Shown here one piece after another: positions 1 through 7,587 of a stretch of DNA of 28,859 nt; the stretch's first letter is position 1, and each line of letters starts with the position of its first letter. The position numbers and the translations under genes are program-made. A model generated the notes under the pieces. That model was not told the DNA's origin, ran no database searches, and saw only the letters and a program-made list of their open reading frames with translations. Origin of the DNA: Burkholderiaceae bacterium (GTDB lineage Bacteria > Pseudomonadota > Gammaproteobacteria > Burkholderiales > Burkholderiaceae); contig JALREG010000423.1 in the NCBI GenBank assembly GCA_023253905.1, forward strand, positions 1-28,859. The letters are read 5' to 3'.

Positions 1-747
1 GACCGCGTGATCGCAGGCCACCATGCCGACCTGTTGACTGCAAATATCAACGGTATTCATCCTCGAGATGGCCGGTTATGGATCTACCTGGGTGGGCTGA
101 TCGGCGGGGGCTGGGGGGCAAAATCCGATGAAGACGGTGTCAACGGCACGATCTGCATGAACGATGGCGATACCCATAACGGCCCATCAGAGCAGGTTGA
201 GAATAAGTTTCCCTTGCTCGTTCGCCGTTATCAGCTGCGGGAAGACTCGGGCGGGGCTGGACAGTTTCGAGGCGGGCTGGGCACCGAGGTGGAGGTTGAG
301 GCGCTGTCTGCCATCAATTACATGACGCGTTCCGATCGCGTGGTGAACCCGCCTTGGGGGCTTCGCGGCGGTCAGAGCGCGCTGGGCAATCGGATTGCCG
401 TTCGTCGCAAGGGGGGTGAACTGACCGTTTATCCCGGCGGCAAGCTCGATACGCGATTGTCTAAGGGCGACACCTACATCATGAGCTCGGGTGGCGGGGG
501 GGGCTTTGGCCCGCCCGCGGAGCGATCGCGGGCAGCGCTTGCGCGCGATGTTCGGCAGGGCTATGTCTCAGTCGAGGCGGCATTGCGCGACTACGGCGTC
601 CGGTTTGACCCGGTTTCACTGATGCCGGTTGAGACTGAGAAGGCGCCGAAGCGGGCGCGCGCCGGATCGTCAGGTCAGCCGCGCGTGCGCTCAAAGCCTG
701 TGGCTGCCCCAGCCGCTGCAACGAATCCTCGTAAACGGAGTGCTTAA
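1..747 (+). CDS. hyuB: Hydantoinase B / oxoprolinase subunit (HyuB), C-terminal part
   Basis: This is the C-terminal end of a HyuB-type subunit; the frame is open to the left edge, so the start and the partner HyuA subunit lie outside. HyuA/HyuB enzymes hydrolyse lactam or hydantoin rings, usually with ATP. Visible family signatures are the Gly-rich stretch GGLIGGGWGA, the NGPSEQVENKFP segment, and the RxDSGGAGQFRGGLG motif followed by a beta-rich end with SSGGGGGFGPP. The family normally closes with a region like VSVEAALRDYGV, which is present. After it comes an unusual 40-50 residue tail rich in Arg, Lys, Pro and Ala that looks disordered. The stop codon overlaps the next start by one base (TAATG), so the two genes are translationally coupled. 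The family call is secure; the substrate is unknown. Confidence 0.9.
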   Translation, partial: DRVIAGHHADLLTANINGIHPRDGRLWIYLGGLIGGGWGAKSDEDGVNGTICMNDGDTHNGPSEQVENKFPLLVRRYQLREDSGGAGQFRGGLGTEVEVEALSAINYMTRSDRVVNPPWGLRGGQSALGNRIAVRRKGGELTVYPGGKLDTRLSKGDTYIMSSGGGGGFGPPAERSRAALARDVRQGYVSVEAALRDYGVRFDPVSLMPVETEKAPKRARAGSSGQPRVRSKPVAAPAAATNPRKRSA

Positions 748-1940
748 TGAAAACAGCGATCGTAAACCTTGGCACGATCGTGACCGGTGACTGGCGCGAT
801 CCCTACGCCCCCGGTGACTGTCTGGTGATGGACCATGGGAAGATTGTGAGCGTCGGAACAGCACCGACCGATCTTCGCGATTGCGACGTGATCGTGGATG
901 CGGACGGTGCCACGGCGATTCCCGGATTTATCGACTCGCAGATCCACAATACGTTCGGTGACTACACCCCGCGCCAAAAGACGGTTGGCTTTCTGGAGAG
1001 TTACACCCACGGGGGAACCACCACGGCGATCAGTGCATCAGAGGTGCACGTGCCGGGGCGCCCGAAGGATCCCGAAGGCGTTAAAGCGCTTGCGGTCGCA
1101 GCGAAGAAATGCTTTGAATCATTTCGGCCGGGTGGCATGCGGGTGCACGCGGGCTCGGTGATCATGGAGCCCGGCTTGGTCGAGGCCGATTTCGAGGAGA
1201 TCGCGCGAAAAGGGGTGTGGCTTGCGAAGGCTGGATTTGGCGCGGTCAAGACGCCCTACGAATACGGGCCGATGATTGCCTGGGCCAGAAAACATGGCAT
1301 GGTCACCATGGTTCACACCGGCGGATCCTCAATTCCCGGTTCATCAGGCATCTGGGCCGATCACTTGATCAGCATTCAGCCCGATGTGTCGTTCCATGTG
1401 AATGGTGGCCCGGTCGCCATGCCCGATGAAGATTTCCCACGTATCGTGAATGAGTCAAAGATTGCACTCCAGGTTTGCACGGCCGGCAACCTGCGAACCA
1501 CGCTGTTGCTCTGGAAGCTCGCAAAGGAGGCCGGTCAAACCGATCGCTTCCTCATCGCAACCGATACGCCCACCGGATCGGGAATCATGCCGCTTGGCAT
1601 GATGTACACCATCACGCATCTTGCCAGCCTCACCGACATGCCGGTCGAGACCGCCATTGCTGCAGCCACCGGAAACAACGCAGTGGTGTATCGACTTAAT
1701 TGCGGCTTTTTGCGGCCCGGGAAAGATGCTGACGTCGTGTTGCTAGATGCCTGCGTGGGTGGCTCCAAGAAAACCGCGCTCGATGCTCTGCGAAACGGCG
1801 ATATTGCGGCGGTGGGCGCGGTCTTCACCGATGGCGTACCGCGATTTGTCGGGCGAAGTCGCAATACGCCCGCACCGAATCGGCGAATTCGGGTGGCTGA
1901 GTGCCGACTACCCATGGATTTCTCTGGTGTGGCGCACTGA
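747..1940 (+). CDS. Enamidase-like amidohydrolase
   Basis: A 397-residue amidohydrolase-superfamily protein. From memory of the family it resembles enamidase, the nicotinate-fermentation enzyme that hydrolyses the cyclic enamide 1,4,5,6-tetrahydro-6-oxonicotinate: shared blocks include GDYTPRQK (71-78), HVPGRPKD (101-108), HTGGSSIPGSS (190-200), HVNGGP (217-222), DTPTGSGIMPLG (273-284) and a C-terminal SRNTP. Metal-site positions H190, H217 and D273 are kept. The first His of the usual HxH is Gln (Q65, H67 kept), and the strand-4 position where I expect the bridging Glu of enamidase is Lys (K161), which could be a carboxylated lysine as in other amidohydrolases. A GGAG ribosome site lies 6 nt before the ATG. 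Cytoplasmic; no signal peptide. It sits between hyuB and an AA_synth gene, which fits ring opening of an N-heterocycle. Superfamily call is certain, exact reaction inferred. Confidence 0.85.
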   Translation: MKTAIVNLGTIVTGDWRDPYAPGDCLVMDHGKIVSVGTAPTDLRDCDVIVDADGATAIPGFIDSQIHNTFGDYTPRQKTVGFLESYTHGGTTTAISASEVHVPGRPKDPEGVKALAVAAKKCFESFRPGGMRVHAGSVIMEPGLVEADFEEIARKGVWLAKAGFGAVKTPYEYGPMIAWARKHGMVTMVHTGGSSIPGSSGIWADHLISIQPDVSFHVNGGPVAMPDEDFPRIVNESKIALQVCTAGNLRTTLLLWKLAKEAGQTDRFLIATDTPTGSGIMPLGMMYTITHLASLTDMPVETAIAAATGNNAVVYRLNCGFLRPGKDADVVLLDACVGGSKKTALDALRNGDIAAVGAVFTDGVPRFVGRSRNTPAPNRRIRVAECRLPMDFSGVAH

Positions 1941-1941
1941 C

Positions 1942-2526
1942 ATGAACTACAACATTCGCGCGTGGTTAACGTTCTCGGAAGAGATCTTCGCAAACGAAAC
2001 CGGCGAGCCCGCAGACGGTGCGCCGGTGCGTAAGGTGGCTGTCGTGTGCGTATTGCAGAACCCTTACGCAGGCCGCTTCAGCCATGATTTATCGTTGCTG
2101 GTGAGCGACTCGCCCGCGTTGGGCGCCGAAGTGGGACGCAGGCTGGCGCTTTTGGCGGGCGGTGATGCCATCTCGAGCTACGGCAAGGCTTGTGTGGTGG
2201 GGGTTGAGGGCGAATATGAACACGGCAATGCGCTTCTAACGAGCGCCTTTGCCGATCCCGTTCGTGACGCGGTGGGGGGGGGTAAAGCCTGGATTTCCTC
2301 AACCGGCAAGCGCGGCGGGCCAGGTACCACCATCGATGTTCCACTTGCTCATAAAGACGCGCTGTATGTTCGTTCCCACTATGACACCATGAGCATCACG
2401 CTGCACGATGCACCGATGCCGCGGGAGATCGCGGTGATTTTCTGTGCGGCCACCCGCGGTCGGCTGCATGCGCGGTTGGGTGGGCTGTCCGTTCAGGATC
2501 TAATAGGAAGGGACGGGCTGCGCTGA
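1942..2526 (+). CDS. AA_synth (DUF1185, PF06684) family protein
   Basis: A 194-residue protein of the AA_synth/DUF1185 family, known structurally as a variant of the Bacillus chorismate mutase fold and only loosely linked to amino-acid metabolism. Recognisable parts are the N-terminal RKVAVVCVLQNPYAGRF, the GDAISSYGKACVVGVEGEYEHGNALL block (about residues 73-98), GGGKAWISS, and the end DAPMPREIAVIFCAATRGR. The open frame extends further upstream inside the enamidase gene, but the ATG one base after that gene's stop gives the usual family N-terminus and length. No good ribosome site is seen, so translation probably depends on the preceding gene. A run of nine G (2274-2282) encodes the Gly-rich VGGGK. 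Its recurrent company with hydantoinase and amidohydrolase genes suggests a role in the same ring-opening pathway; the catalytic role is not known. Confidence 0.85.
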   Translation: MNYNIRAWLTFSEEIFANETGEPADGAPVRKVAVVCVLQNPYAGRFSHDLSLLVSDSPALGAEVGRRLALLAGGDAISSYGKACVVGVEGEYEHGNALLTSAFADPVRDAVGGGKAWISSTGKRGGPGTTIDVPLAHKDALYVRSHYDTMSITLHDAPMPREIAVIFCAATRGRLHARLGGLSVQDLIGRDGLR

Positions 2527-2533
2527 GCGCGGC
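2517..2533. terminator. Hairpin at convergent gene junction
   Basis: GC-TGCGC, loop TGA, GCGC-GGC: a 7-bp stem with one G-T wobble. The loop is the stop codon of the AA_synth gene and the right arm fills the 8-bp gap to the stop of the convergent Bug receptor gene. It could work as a short bidirectional terminator, but there is no T-run on either side. Confidence 0.35.
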
Positions 2534-2534
2534 T

Positions 2535-3518
2535 TCACTGAGCCTCGACTCGGGCTGCTTTGGCGACTCGCCTCCAACCCTCCAGCTCGCTTTGAATCTG
2601 CCGGGCAAACTGCTCGGCCGAGTGCGGTGGATAGATCTGCAGTCTTTGTTTCCTCATGAACTCGACCATATCGGGCTGCGCCATGATCCGGATGATCTCG
2701 GCGTTCAGCTCCTTGACCATGGCGGGCGGCGTTGCGGCGCTCACCAGCACACCCGTCCAGCCTACGACATTCACGTCCGCAAGCGCAGCATGCCCCGATT
2801 CAGCGAGGGTCGGTATGGCCGGCGCGAAAGCCGATCTGGTCTTGCTCAGAATTGCAATTGCATGGAGTCGACCTGCTTCCACCTGAGGCAGCGACTGTGG
2901 CATTCCGTCAAGCATGAGTTGCACATCTCCGGAAATCAGGTCGGGGAGCGCTTGCGCGCTACCCTTGTAAGCGACGTGCTGAAGATCGATACCGAGTTCC
3001 ACTGCAAGACTCGCCATCACCATGTGCGCGAGGGTCCCTTGTCCGATGGATGCATAGCGGACCGAGCCAGGTTTGGCACGTGCCATGCTTATCACCTCGG
3101 AAATCGTACGTCCATCAAATTTAGGGCTTGCAAGCATCACAACATCGTTAAAGCCAAGCAGAGCCACGCCGGTGAAGTCGCGCACGACGTCGTATGGAAG
3201 TGATTTATTGAGCGCTGGCGCGATGACAATCGGTGAAAGCGACGCTACCAGTAGCGTGCTGCCGTCAGCCGGCGACCGGAGCACATGCTCCAGTGCGATA
3301 ACCCCCGAGGCGCCTGGTCGGTTTTCCACCACGGCGCGCAGTCCCGTCTTTCGCAGACTTTCGCCAAGCGCGCGGGCCTGTAGGTCGGCAGCGTTTCCAG
3401 GTGGAAACGGCACGATCAGGCGAACTACTTTTCCCGCGTCCGCCGACTGAGCCCCAGCAGGAGTCGCGCATAGCGCCACGGCAAACGCGGCGAGGAAAGA
3501 GAAGGCGGTTATCTTCAT
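2535..3518 (-). CDS. Bug/TctC family tricarboxylate-type solute receptor
   Basis: A 327-residue periplasmic binding protein of the tripartite tricarboxylate transporter (TTT) receptor family. It has a classical signal peptide (MKITAFSFLAAFAVALCATPAGA, cleavage near AGA|Q at 23/24), followed by the typical VVRLIVPFPPGNAADLQAR motif, ENRPGASG (about 65-72), and the PDLISGDVQLMLDG and PTLAESG blocks. These receptors bind carboxylates or related anions. No TctA or TctB membrane subunit is nearby, as is common in Burkholderiales, where such receptors are greatly multiplied. An AGGGA ribosome site lies about 6 nt before the ATG. It is the last gene of the minus-strand operon, 32 bp after the acyl-CoA ligase, so it probably captures the substrate or an intermediate of that pathway. 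Confidence 0.93.
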   Translation of the reverse strand: MKITAFSFLAAFAVALCATPAGAQSADAGKVVRLIVPFPPGNAADLQARALGESLRKTGLRAVVENRPGASGVIALEHVLRSPADGSTLLVASLSPIVIAPALNKSLPYDVVRDFTGVALLGFNDVVMLASPKFDGRTISEVISMARAKPGSVRYASIGQGTLAHMVMASLAVELGIDLQHVAYKGSAQALPDLISGDVQLMLDGMPQSLPQVEAGRLHAIAILSKTRSAFAPAIPTLAESGHAALADVNVVGWTGVLVSAATPPAMVKELNAEIIRIMAQPDMVEFMRKQRLQIYPPHSAEQFARQIQSELEGWRRVAKAARVEAQ

Positions 3519-3550
3519 GACGTTTCCCTATTTAAGTTGATTTTCGAGGG

Positions 3551-5692
3551 TTAGGGGTGAAAAGACCCTCGGTCCTCGGCCGCAGTCGCCAAGCGGGCCT
3601 TTCGTGGTACGACGAGCGCGTCTACCGCAACAATGCCGGTTGACCCGATTCTCAACGGGTTGATATCAACCGCCTCGACATCATCGGCAGCCCACATTGC
3701 AAAATTTTGTAAGCGGTCAATGACTTCAAGTAGCGCCTGAAAGTCGGCAGGGCGCGACCAGCGAGCACTGTTCATGATTCTCCCGACCGGTGATCGTGAG
3801 AGCTCAGCTGCAATGTGCGCGCTCGAAGCTGGCACGCTAAACACCGCCACCTCAGAGAGCGCCTCAGTATAGATGCCGCCCAAGCCAACGATCAGGAGCA
3901 GACCGAGATCGTCGGTACGCTTCAGTCCCACAATCACCTCAAGATCCGCCTCAATCATCGGCTGGACGATCCACTCATCGACCGTCCCGAAGTCGGATAT
4001 CGCCCGATCAAGCTCAATCGCTTGGCAAATTCCGACCTTCACCAACCCATGTTCGGTCTTGTGAGTGACGCCGAGCCGAACCCCCTTCAGGACAACAGGC
4101 GCGCCGAAGGCATGCAGAGCCCGGGCAGCTTCGTCGCGGCTGGCGCAACGTATGGTCTTCACTGTCGGGAGGGCAAAGCGGGACAATAACTCGAGGCTTT
4201 CCGGTTCGCTGAGTGGGCGATCGCGACTGAGCATGGCACGCAGCGCGGAAGCGTCTCCGGTCTCTGCGCCTGGAGCGGACGGGTTCAGGAACTGTCGAGG
4301 CGCTTGTTCCTGCGCGTCGCCGGGCGACACGGGGTGGGTCAGGGCGTTAACCGCCTGCATGGCAGCATCCGTGTCAGCCAGGCAGATAAAGCCTTCGGCT
4401 TCATACGCCGCGCGTTCATCGGGTTCGAGACCACCGGGCGTGAGTACGAGAATCGGCTTACCGGCTGACTTGGCATTGGCAAGCGCTTCGATATAGGGGC
4501 GGCGCTGGTAATCGTTCATAGAGTGCACGAGCGAGAGCAAAACCGTTACTCCGGGGTCAGCCGCGATCAGTGCAGGGACTTCGGAGAAGACCGATCGCAT
4601 TGCGCCGAAGGCTCCATAATCTGTGGGATTCCCGACCTTGGAAAACATGCGTCTGGCATCCAGTTCGGCCTGAGTGTGTTCGGCGTAGACTGTCATGGGC
4701 ACGCTATTGCGGCTTGCACTATCCAATAGCATTGCCGCACCGGCCCCTGACACAGTTAAAGCGCCCAGCCCGCCTCCGACACGACCGAACCGGGACAGTA
4801 GCGCGGCCGCCGTCATGAGCGATTCAATGGAATTGACTGTACAGACGCCGGATTGCGCAAACAGTGCACGGTAGGCTGCGTCGGGCGAGGCAAGGCGACT
4901 GCAGTGCGCCTCGGCCGCTTCAGCACCGCTCTGCGAACTCCCGATCTTCAAGACCACGACTGACTTTCCCAACCCGTGCGCCTGCTGAACAAGACGCCGG
5001 AATCGATTGCCATCCGACAGCGCGTCAAGCAGCATCGCTACAACCTGGGTATCTGGATCGTTGACGGCATGCTCAAGATAATCGAGCAGGTTCAGATCGG
5101 CTTCATTACCGGCAGATACAAAAAATGACAGACCACCACCGTGACGCCGCAGGATCGTCGTCATGGTGTCAAACAGTGCGCCGCTGTGCGACAGAAGAGC
5201 GACGTGACCGACGGGCATCCGCCGGGAGTGCCCGGTATTGAATCCAAGCGCGAGAGGGTGGCGAGTCTGGTAGATGCCGTTACAGTTGGGCCCTACAATC
5301 CGCATGCCGCTTGTGTGGGCAATGTGCGCGAGTTCCCGTTGCAGCGCTGCGCCTTCATCGCCGCTCTCGGCAAATCCGGCAGACCCGATCACCAAGAACT
5401 TGACCCCAGCCGCTCCGCACTCCCGAGCCGCAGAGATCGTGGCGTTTGCAGGAATCGCCATGAAGGCAACGTCAATCGGCTCGTTAACTTCAGCAAGTGT
5501 TCGGACGCATCGGAACCCTTCGGCGTGCTCAAGCGTTGTATTAAGCGGAAAAACGGCACCGTTAAATCCTCCGTTTTTTAAGTTACGAAGGGTGATTCGG
5601 CTTAGCTTGCCCGGATCGGAAGAGACATTGAAAATTGCCACCGACTTTGGAGCAAAGAGGCGGGATAGATCGGGCTGAGCGCGGTCGTCCAT
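3551..5692 (-). CDS. NDP-forming acyl-CoA ligase (acetyl-CoA synthetase, ADP-forming type)
   Basis: A 713-residue single-chain acyl-CoA synthetase of the NDP-forming superfamily, which makes acyl-CoA through a phosphohistidine intermediate. Order of domains: CoA-binding Rossmann domain (about 10-140, starting LFAPKSVAIFNVSSDPGKLS, with IVGPNCNG at 132-139), two succinyl-CoA-ligase-like domains (about 160-455), and a C-terminal ATP-grasp domain (about 495-705, with VLKGV, HKTEHGLVK, VGLGGIYTE and DINPLR). The expected active-site histidine is H263, in AHCSRLASPD where relatives often have SHTGxLAGxD. The start is set at the ATG preceded by AAAGG at 7 nt; a longer frame would run 16 residues further towards the crotonase gene, with no family similarity. 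It lies 32 bp behind the crotonase in the same operon. Acid substrate unknown. Confidence 0.9.
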   Translation of the reverse strand: MDDRAQPDLSRLFAPKSVAIFNVSSDPGKLSRITLRNLKNGGFNGAVFPLNTTLEHAEGFRCVRTLAEVNEPIDVAFMAIPANATISAARECGAAGVKFLVIGSAGFAESGDEGAALQRELAHIAHTSGMRIVGPNCNGIYQTRHPLALGFNTGHSRRMPVGHVALLSHSGALFDTMTTILRRHGGGLSFFVSAGNEADLNLLDYLEHAVNDPDTQVVAMLLDALSDGNRFRRLVQQAHGLGKSVVVLKIGSSQSGAEAAEAHCSRLASPDAAYRALFAQSGVCTVNSIESLMTAAALLSRFGRVGGGLGALTVSGAGAAMLLDSASRNSVPMTVYAEHTQAELDARRMFSKVGNPTDYGAFGAMRSVFSEVPALIAADPGVTVLLSLVHSMNDYQRRPYIEALANAKSAGKPILVLTPGGLEPDERAAYEAEGFICLADTDAAMQAVNALTHPVSPGDAQEQAPRQFLNPSAPGAETGDASALRAMLSRDRPLSEPESLELLSRFALPTVKTIRCASRDEAARALHAFGAPVVLKGVRLGVTHKTEHGLVKVGICQAIELDRAISDFGTVDEWIVQPMIEADLEVIVGLKRTDDLGLLLIVGLGGIYTEALSEVAVFSVPASSAHIAAELSRSPVGRIMNSARWSRPADFQALLEVIDRLQNFAMWAADDVEAVDINPLRIGSTGIVAVDALVVPRKARLATAAEDRGSFHP

Positions 5693-5724
5693 GGTCAGGC
5701 CTTTGGAATTGTTGGTGTTGAACG

Positions 5725-6564
5725 TCAGCGTCCCTTCCATTGAGGCGCGCGCTTCTCAACATAGGCGCGGATGCCCTCTATGCGATCCTCGGCCAGGTAA
5801 GGGTTTTGCCCCTCGTTTAATCGCATTGCCGCAGCAAGTGGCAGACCCGATGATTTGACTGCGGTTTCCTTCATGCGTCGAACGGTCACAGGCGCATTTT
5901 TCGCGATGGCATGGGCCATTTCAAGCGCGGCTCCGAGCGCTTCACCTTTAGGAACTACCCGGTTGATGAAGCCCCATCGATACGCTTCCTGAATTGGGTA
6001 AAGGTCGCCCCGAAAAAGTATCTCCATGGCGATCGCTCGAGGAATGACGCGCGGAAGCATGATGGTTGAAAAATGTGCTCCCATGGCACGCTTCGCCTCG
6101 GGTAGCCCCAGCTTGACATGTTCCGCTCCGATACGGATATCGCAGGCCACGGCAATCTCGAAGCCACCGGCAACCGCTGCGCCGTTCAGCGCTACGATCG
6201 TTGGCTTGCAGCACTCTTGAATCACTTCAAGAAAGAATCGGTTCACCTCATTCATGAAGTAGCGGTTTGCCTGACCTGCCGCGTCTGACTCTCGCCGCTG
6301 CTTGAGGTCCAACCCCGCACAAAACGCCCGGTCGCCCTTAGCGGTAAGCACCACAGCACGAACTTCTGGATCAATGCTGGCTTCGTTGTACTGATGTGAT
6401 AACTCGACCATTAATGAGGGGGTGAGCGAATTCATTCGATGCTCACGGTTGATCGTCAGCACTAGTACGTGCCCGGCGCGCTCGACGAGAAGCTCTGGAC
6501 CGACCTGATGGTCAGTAGATGCTACGGATGATTCAGTCGCGATGCTGGCGCGTTTCTTTGCCAT
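5725..6564 (-). CDS. Enoyl-CoA hydratase/isomerase (crotonase) family protein
   Basis: A 279-residue crotonase. It has the oxyanion-hole segments AFCAGLDLK (80-88) and NGAAVAGGFEIA (127-138), and both glutamates used by classical hydratases appear to be kept: E136 in GGFE and E156 in LPEAKRAMG. The first ~25 residues (Ser/Ala-rich, starting MAKKRAS) are an extension beyond the usual start of the fold. The ATG has AAAGG about 9 nt upstream. It is 14 bp downstream of the DapA-family gene and 32 bp upstream of the acyl-CoA ligase, so the operon couples thioester formation with hydration or isomerisation and aldol-type cleavage. The fold and hydratase chemistry are well supported; the acyl substrate is unknown. 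Confidence 0.92.
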   Translation of the reverse strand: MAKKRASIATESSVASTDHQVGPELLVERAGHVLVLTINREHRMNSLTPSLMVELSHQYNEASIDPEVRAVVLTAKGDRAFCAGLDLKQRRESDAAGQANRYFMNEVNRFFLEVIQECCKPTIVALNGAAVAGGFEIAVACDIRIGAEHVKLGLPEAKRAMGAHFSTIMLPRVIPRAIAMEILFRGDLYPIQEAYRWGFINRVVPKGEALGAALEMAHAIAKNAPVTVRRMKETAVKSSGLPLAAAMRLNEGQNPYLAEDRIEGIRAYVEKRAPQWKGR

Positions 6565-6578
6565 GGTGTTTCACCCTT

Positions 6579-7538
6579 TCACGATGTCCTGAGACCACAG
6601 GCCTCGAACGCCTGTCGTGTTGCCGTCTTTTCCTGCTCGGTAAGGTTCAGGAGTGGTCGGCGGACGTGCCCGCCCACCTGGCCAAGCAGTTCCTGCCAAT
6701 ATTTCTGGTGGGCGGCTGCCTTGCCGTGGGGTCGGGACTGCTTCAATGCGTTTCGTACCGGTCCGAGACTCGCGTGGATCGCGCGCGCAGCCTGCGCGTC
6801 GCCCTTAAACGCAAGCTCGGTGTAGTCGTGCATGCGGCGATCGTGCGTAGTCTGCATGAGATAGGGGGGCGTTGAGCACAGATAGACCTGCCATCCCAGC
6901 TCCAGAATGTTGGATAGCCACTCCTCTTCGTTTGAGGTGCTCACAATGAGTCGCTTACCGGCCAGGTGCGTCAGGCGCACGTAGGTGTCGCGCGGTACGC
7001 TGTACTTGATCGCAACCACGTTATCGATCTCGGCGATTCGAACGCAGGTCTCGGGCTCAAGTGTGTAGCCGCAGTCGGGCGGCTGATTCCAAAGCGTGAC
7101 GCCAATATCAACCTGCTCGGCAATGTGTCGGTAGTACTCGTAGAGCGTGTCATCGCTATGGGCGCCAAAGTAGAGAAGCGGGGTATGAACGACGATGTAG
7201 TCGGCGCCTATCGCCTGCGCATGGCGCGCGAGTTCAATCACGGTGTCGAGGCTTTGGTCTGAGCACGACACCATGACGCCTCGGTCAGAGCCAGCTTCTT
7301 CAACGGCGATTTCAGCGGCGAGCTTTCGCTCAGCCACGCTCATGGAGGCGAACTCACCTTGCTTACCGTTAACAAACAGCCCTCTAATACCGAGGTCTCG
7401 ATACCAATGGCGAAGATTGCGCCGCCAGCCCGCTTCGTCGAGTCGCAGCTGCGCATCAAACGGCGTGAGGGTGGCAGCCCAGATGCCGCGCAGATGCTCC
7501 TGGGCGTACGCTTTTGCATCGGCTTTTTGATATTTCAC
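6579..7538 (-). CDS. DapA/NanA-superfamily class I lyase or hydratase-aldolase
   Basis: A 319-residue (beta/alpha)8 protein of the dihydrodipicolinate synthase/N-acetylneuraminate lyase superfamily. The Schiff-base lysine is K178 in VAIKYS. The phosphate/carboxylate-binding loop, usually GTTGE, reads NGKQGE (57-62), and the tyrosine of the usual LYN motif is Trp (W150 in TLWNQPP), so the threonine/tyrosine proton relay of true DapA is missing. It is therefore unlikely to make dihydrodipicolinate; an aldolase, hydratase-aldolase or dehydratase on a 2-oxo acid is more likely. The start is GTG, supported by AAGGGG 6 nt upstream. It sits second in a catabolic operon after a CMD-family gene. Superfamily certain, reaction unknown. 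Confidence 0.88.
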   Translation of the reverse strand: MKYQKADAKAYAQEHLRGIWAATLTPFDAQLRLDEAGWRRNLRHWYRDLGIRGLFVNGKQGEFASMSVAERKLAAEIAVEEAGSDRGVMVSCSDQSLDTVIELARHAQAIGADYIVVHTPLLYFGAHSDDTLYEYYRHIAEQVDIGVTLWNQPPDCGYTLEPETCVRIAEIDNVVAIKYSVPRDTYVRLTHLAGKRLIVSTSNEEEWLSNILELGWQVYLCSTPPYLMQTTHDRRMHDYTELAFKGDAQAARAIHASLGPVRNALKQSRPHGKAAAHQKYWQELLGQVGGHVRRPLLNLTEQEKTATRQAFEACGLRTS

Positions 7539-7587
7539 TCAGTGCCCCTTGCAATGGAACGGTGGCGGTTTATCGGTTGCACGTCGC

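Noticed and set aside
496..503. G8 tract as a frameshift in hyuB
   Set aside because: The reading frame and family motifs continue correctly on both sides.
6579..7538. Biosynthetic dihydrodipicolinate synthase dapA
   Set aside because: The Thr and Tyr catalytic residues are replaced and the gene lies in a catabolic operon, not near lysine-synthesis genes.
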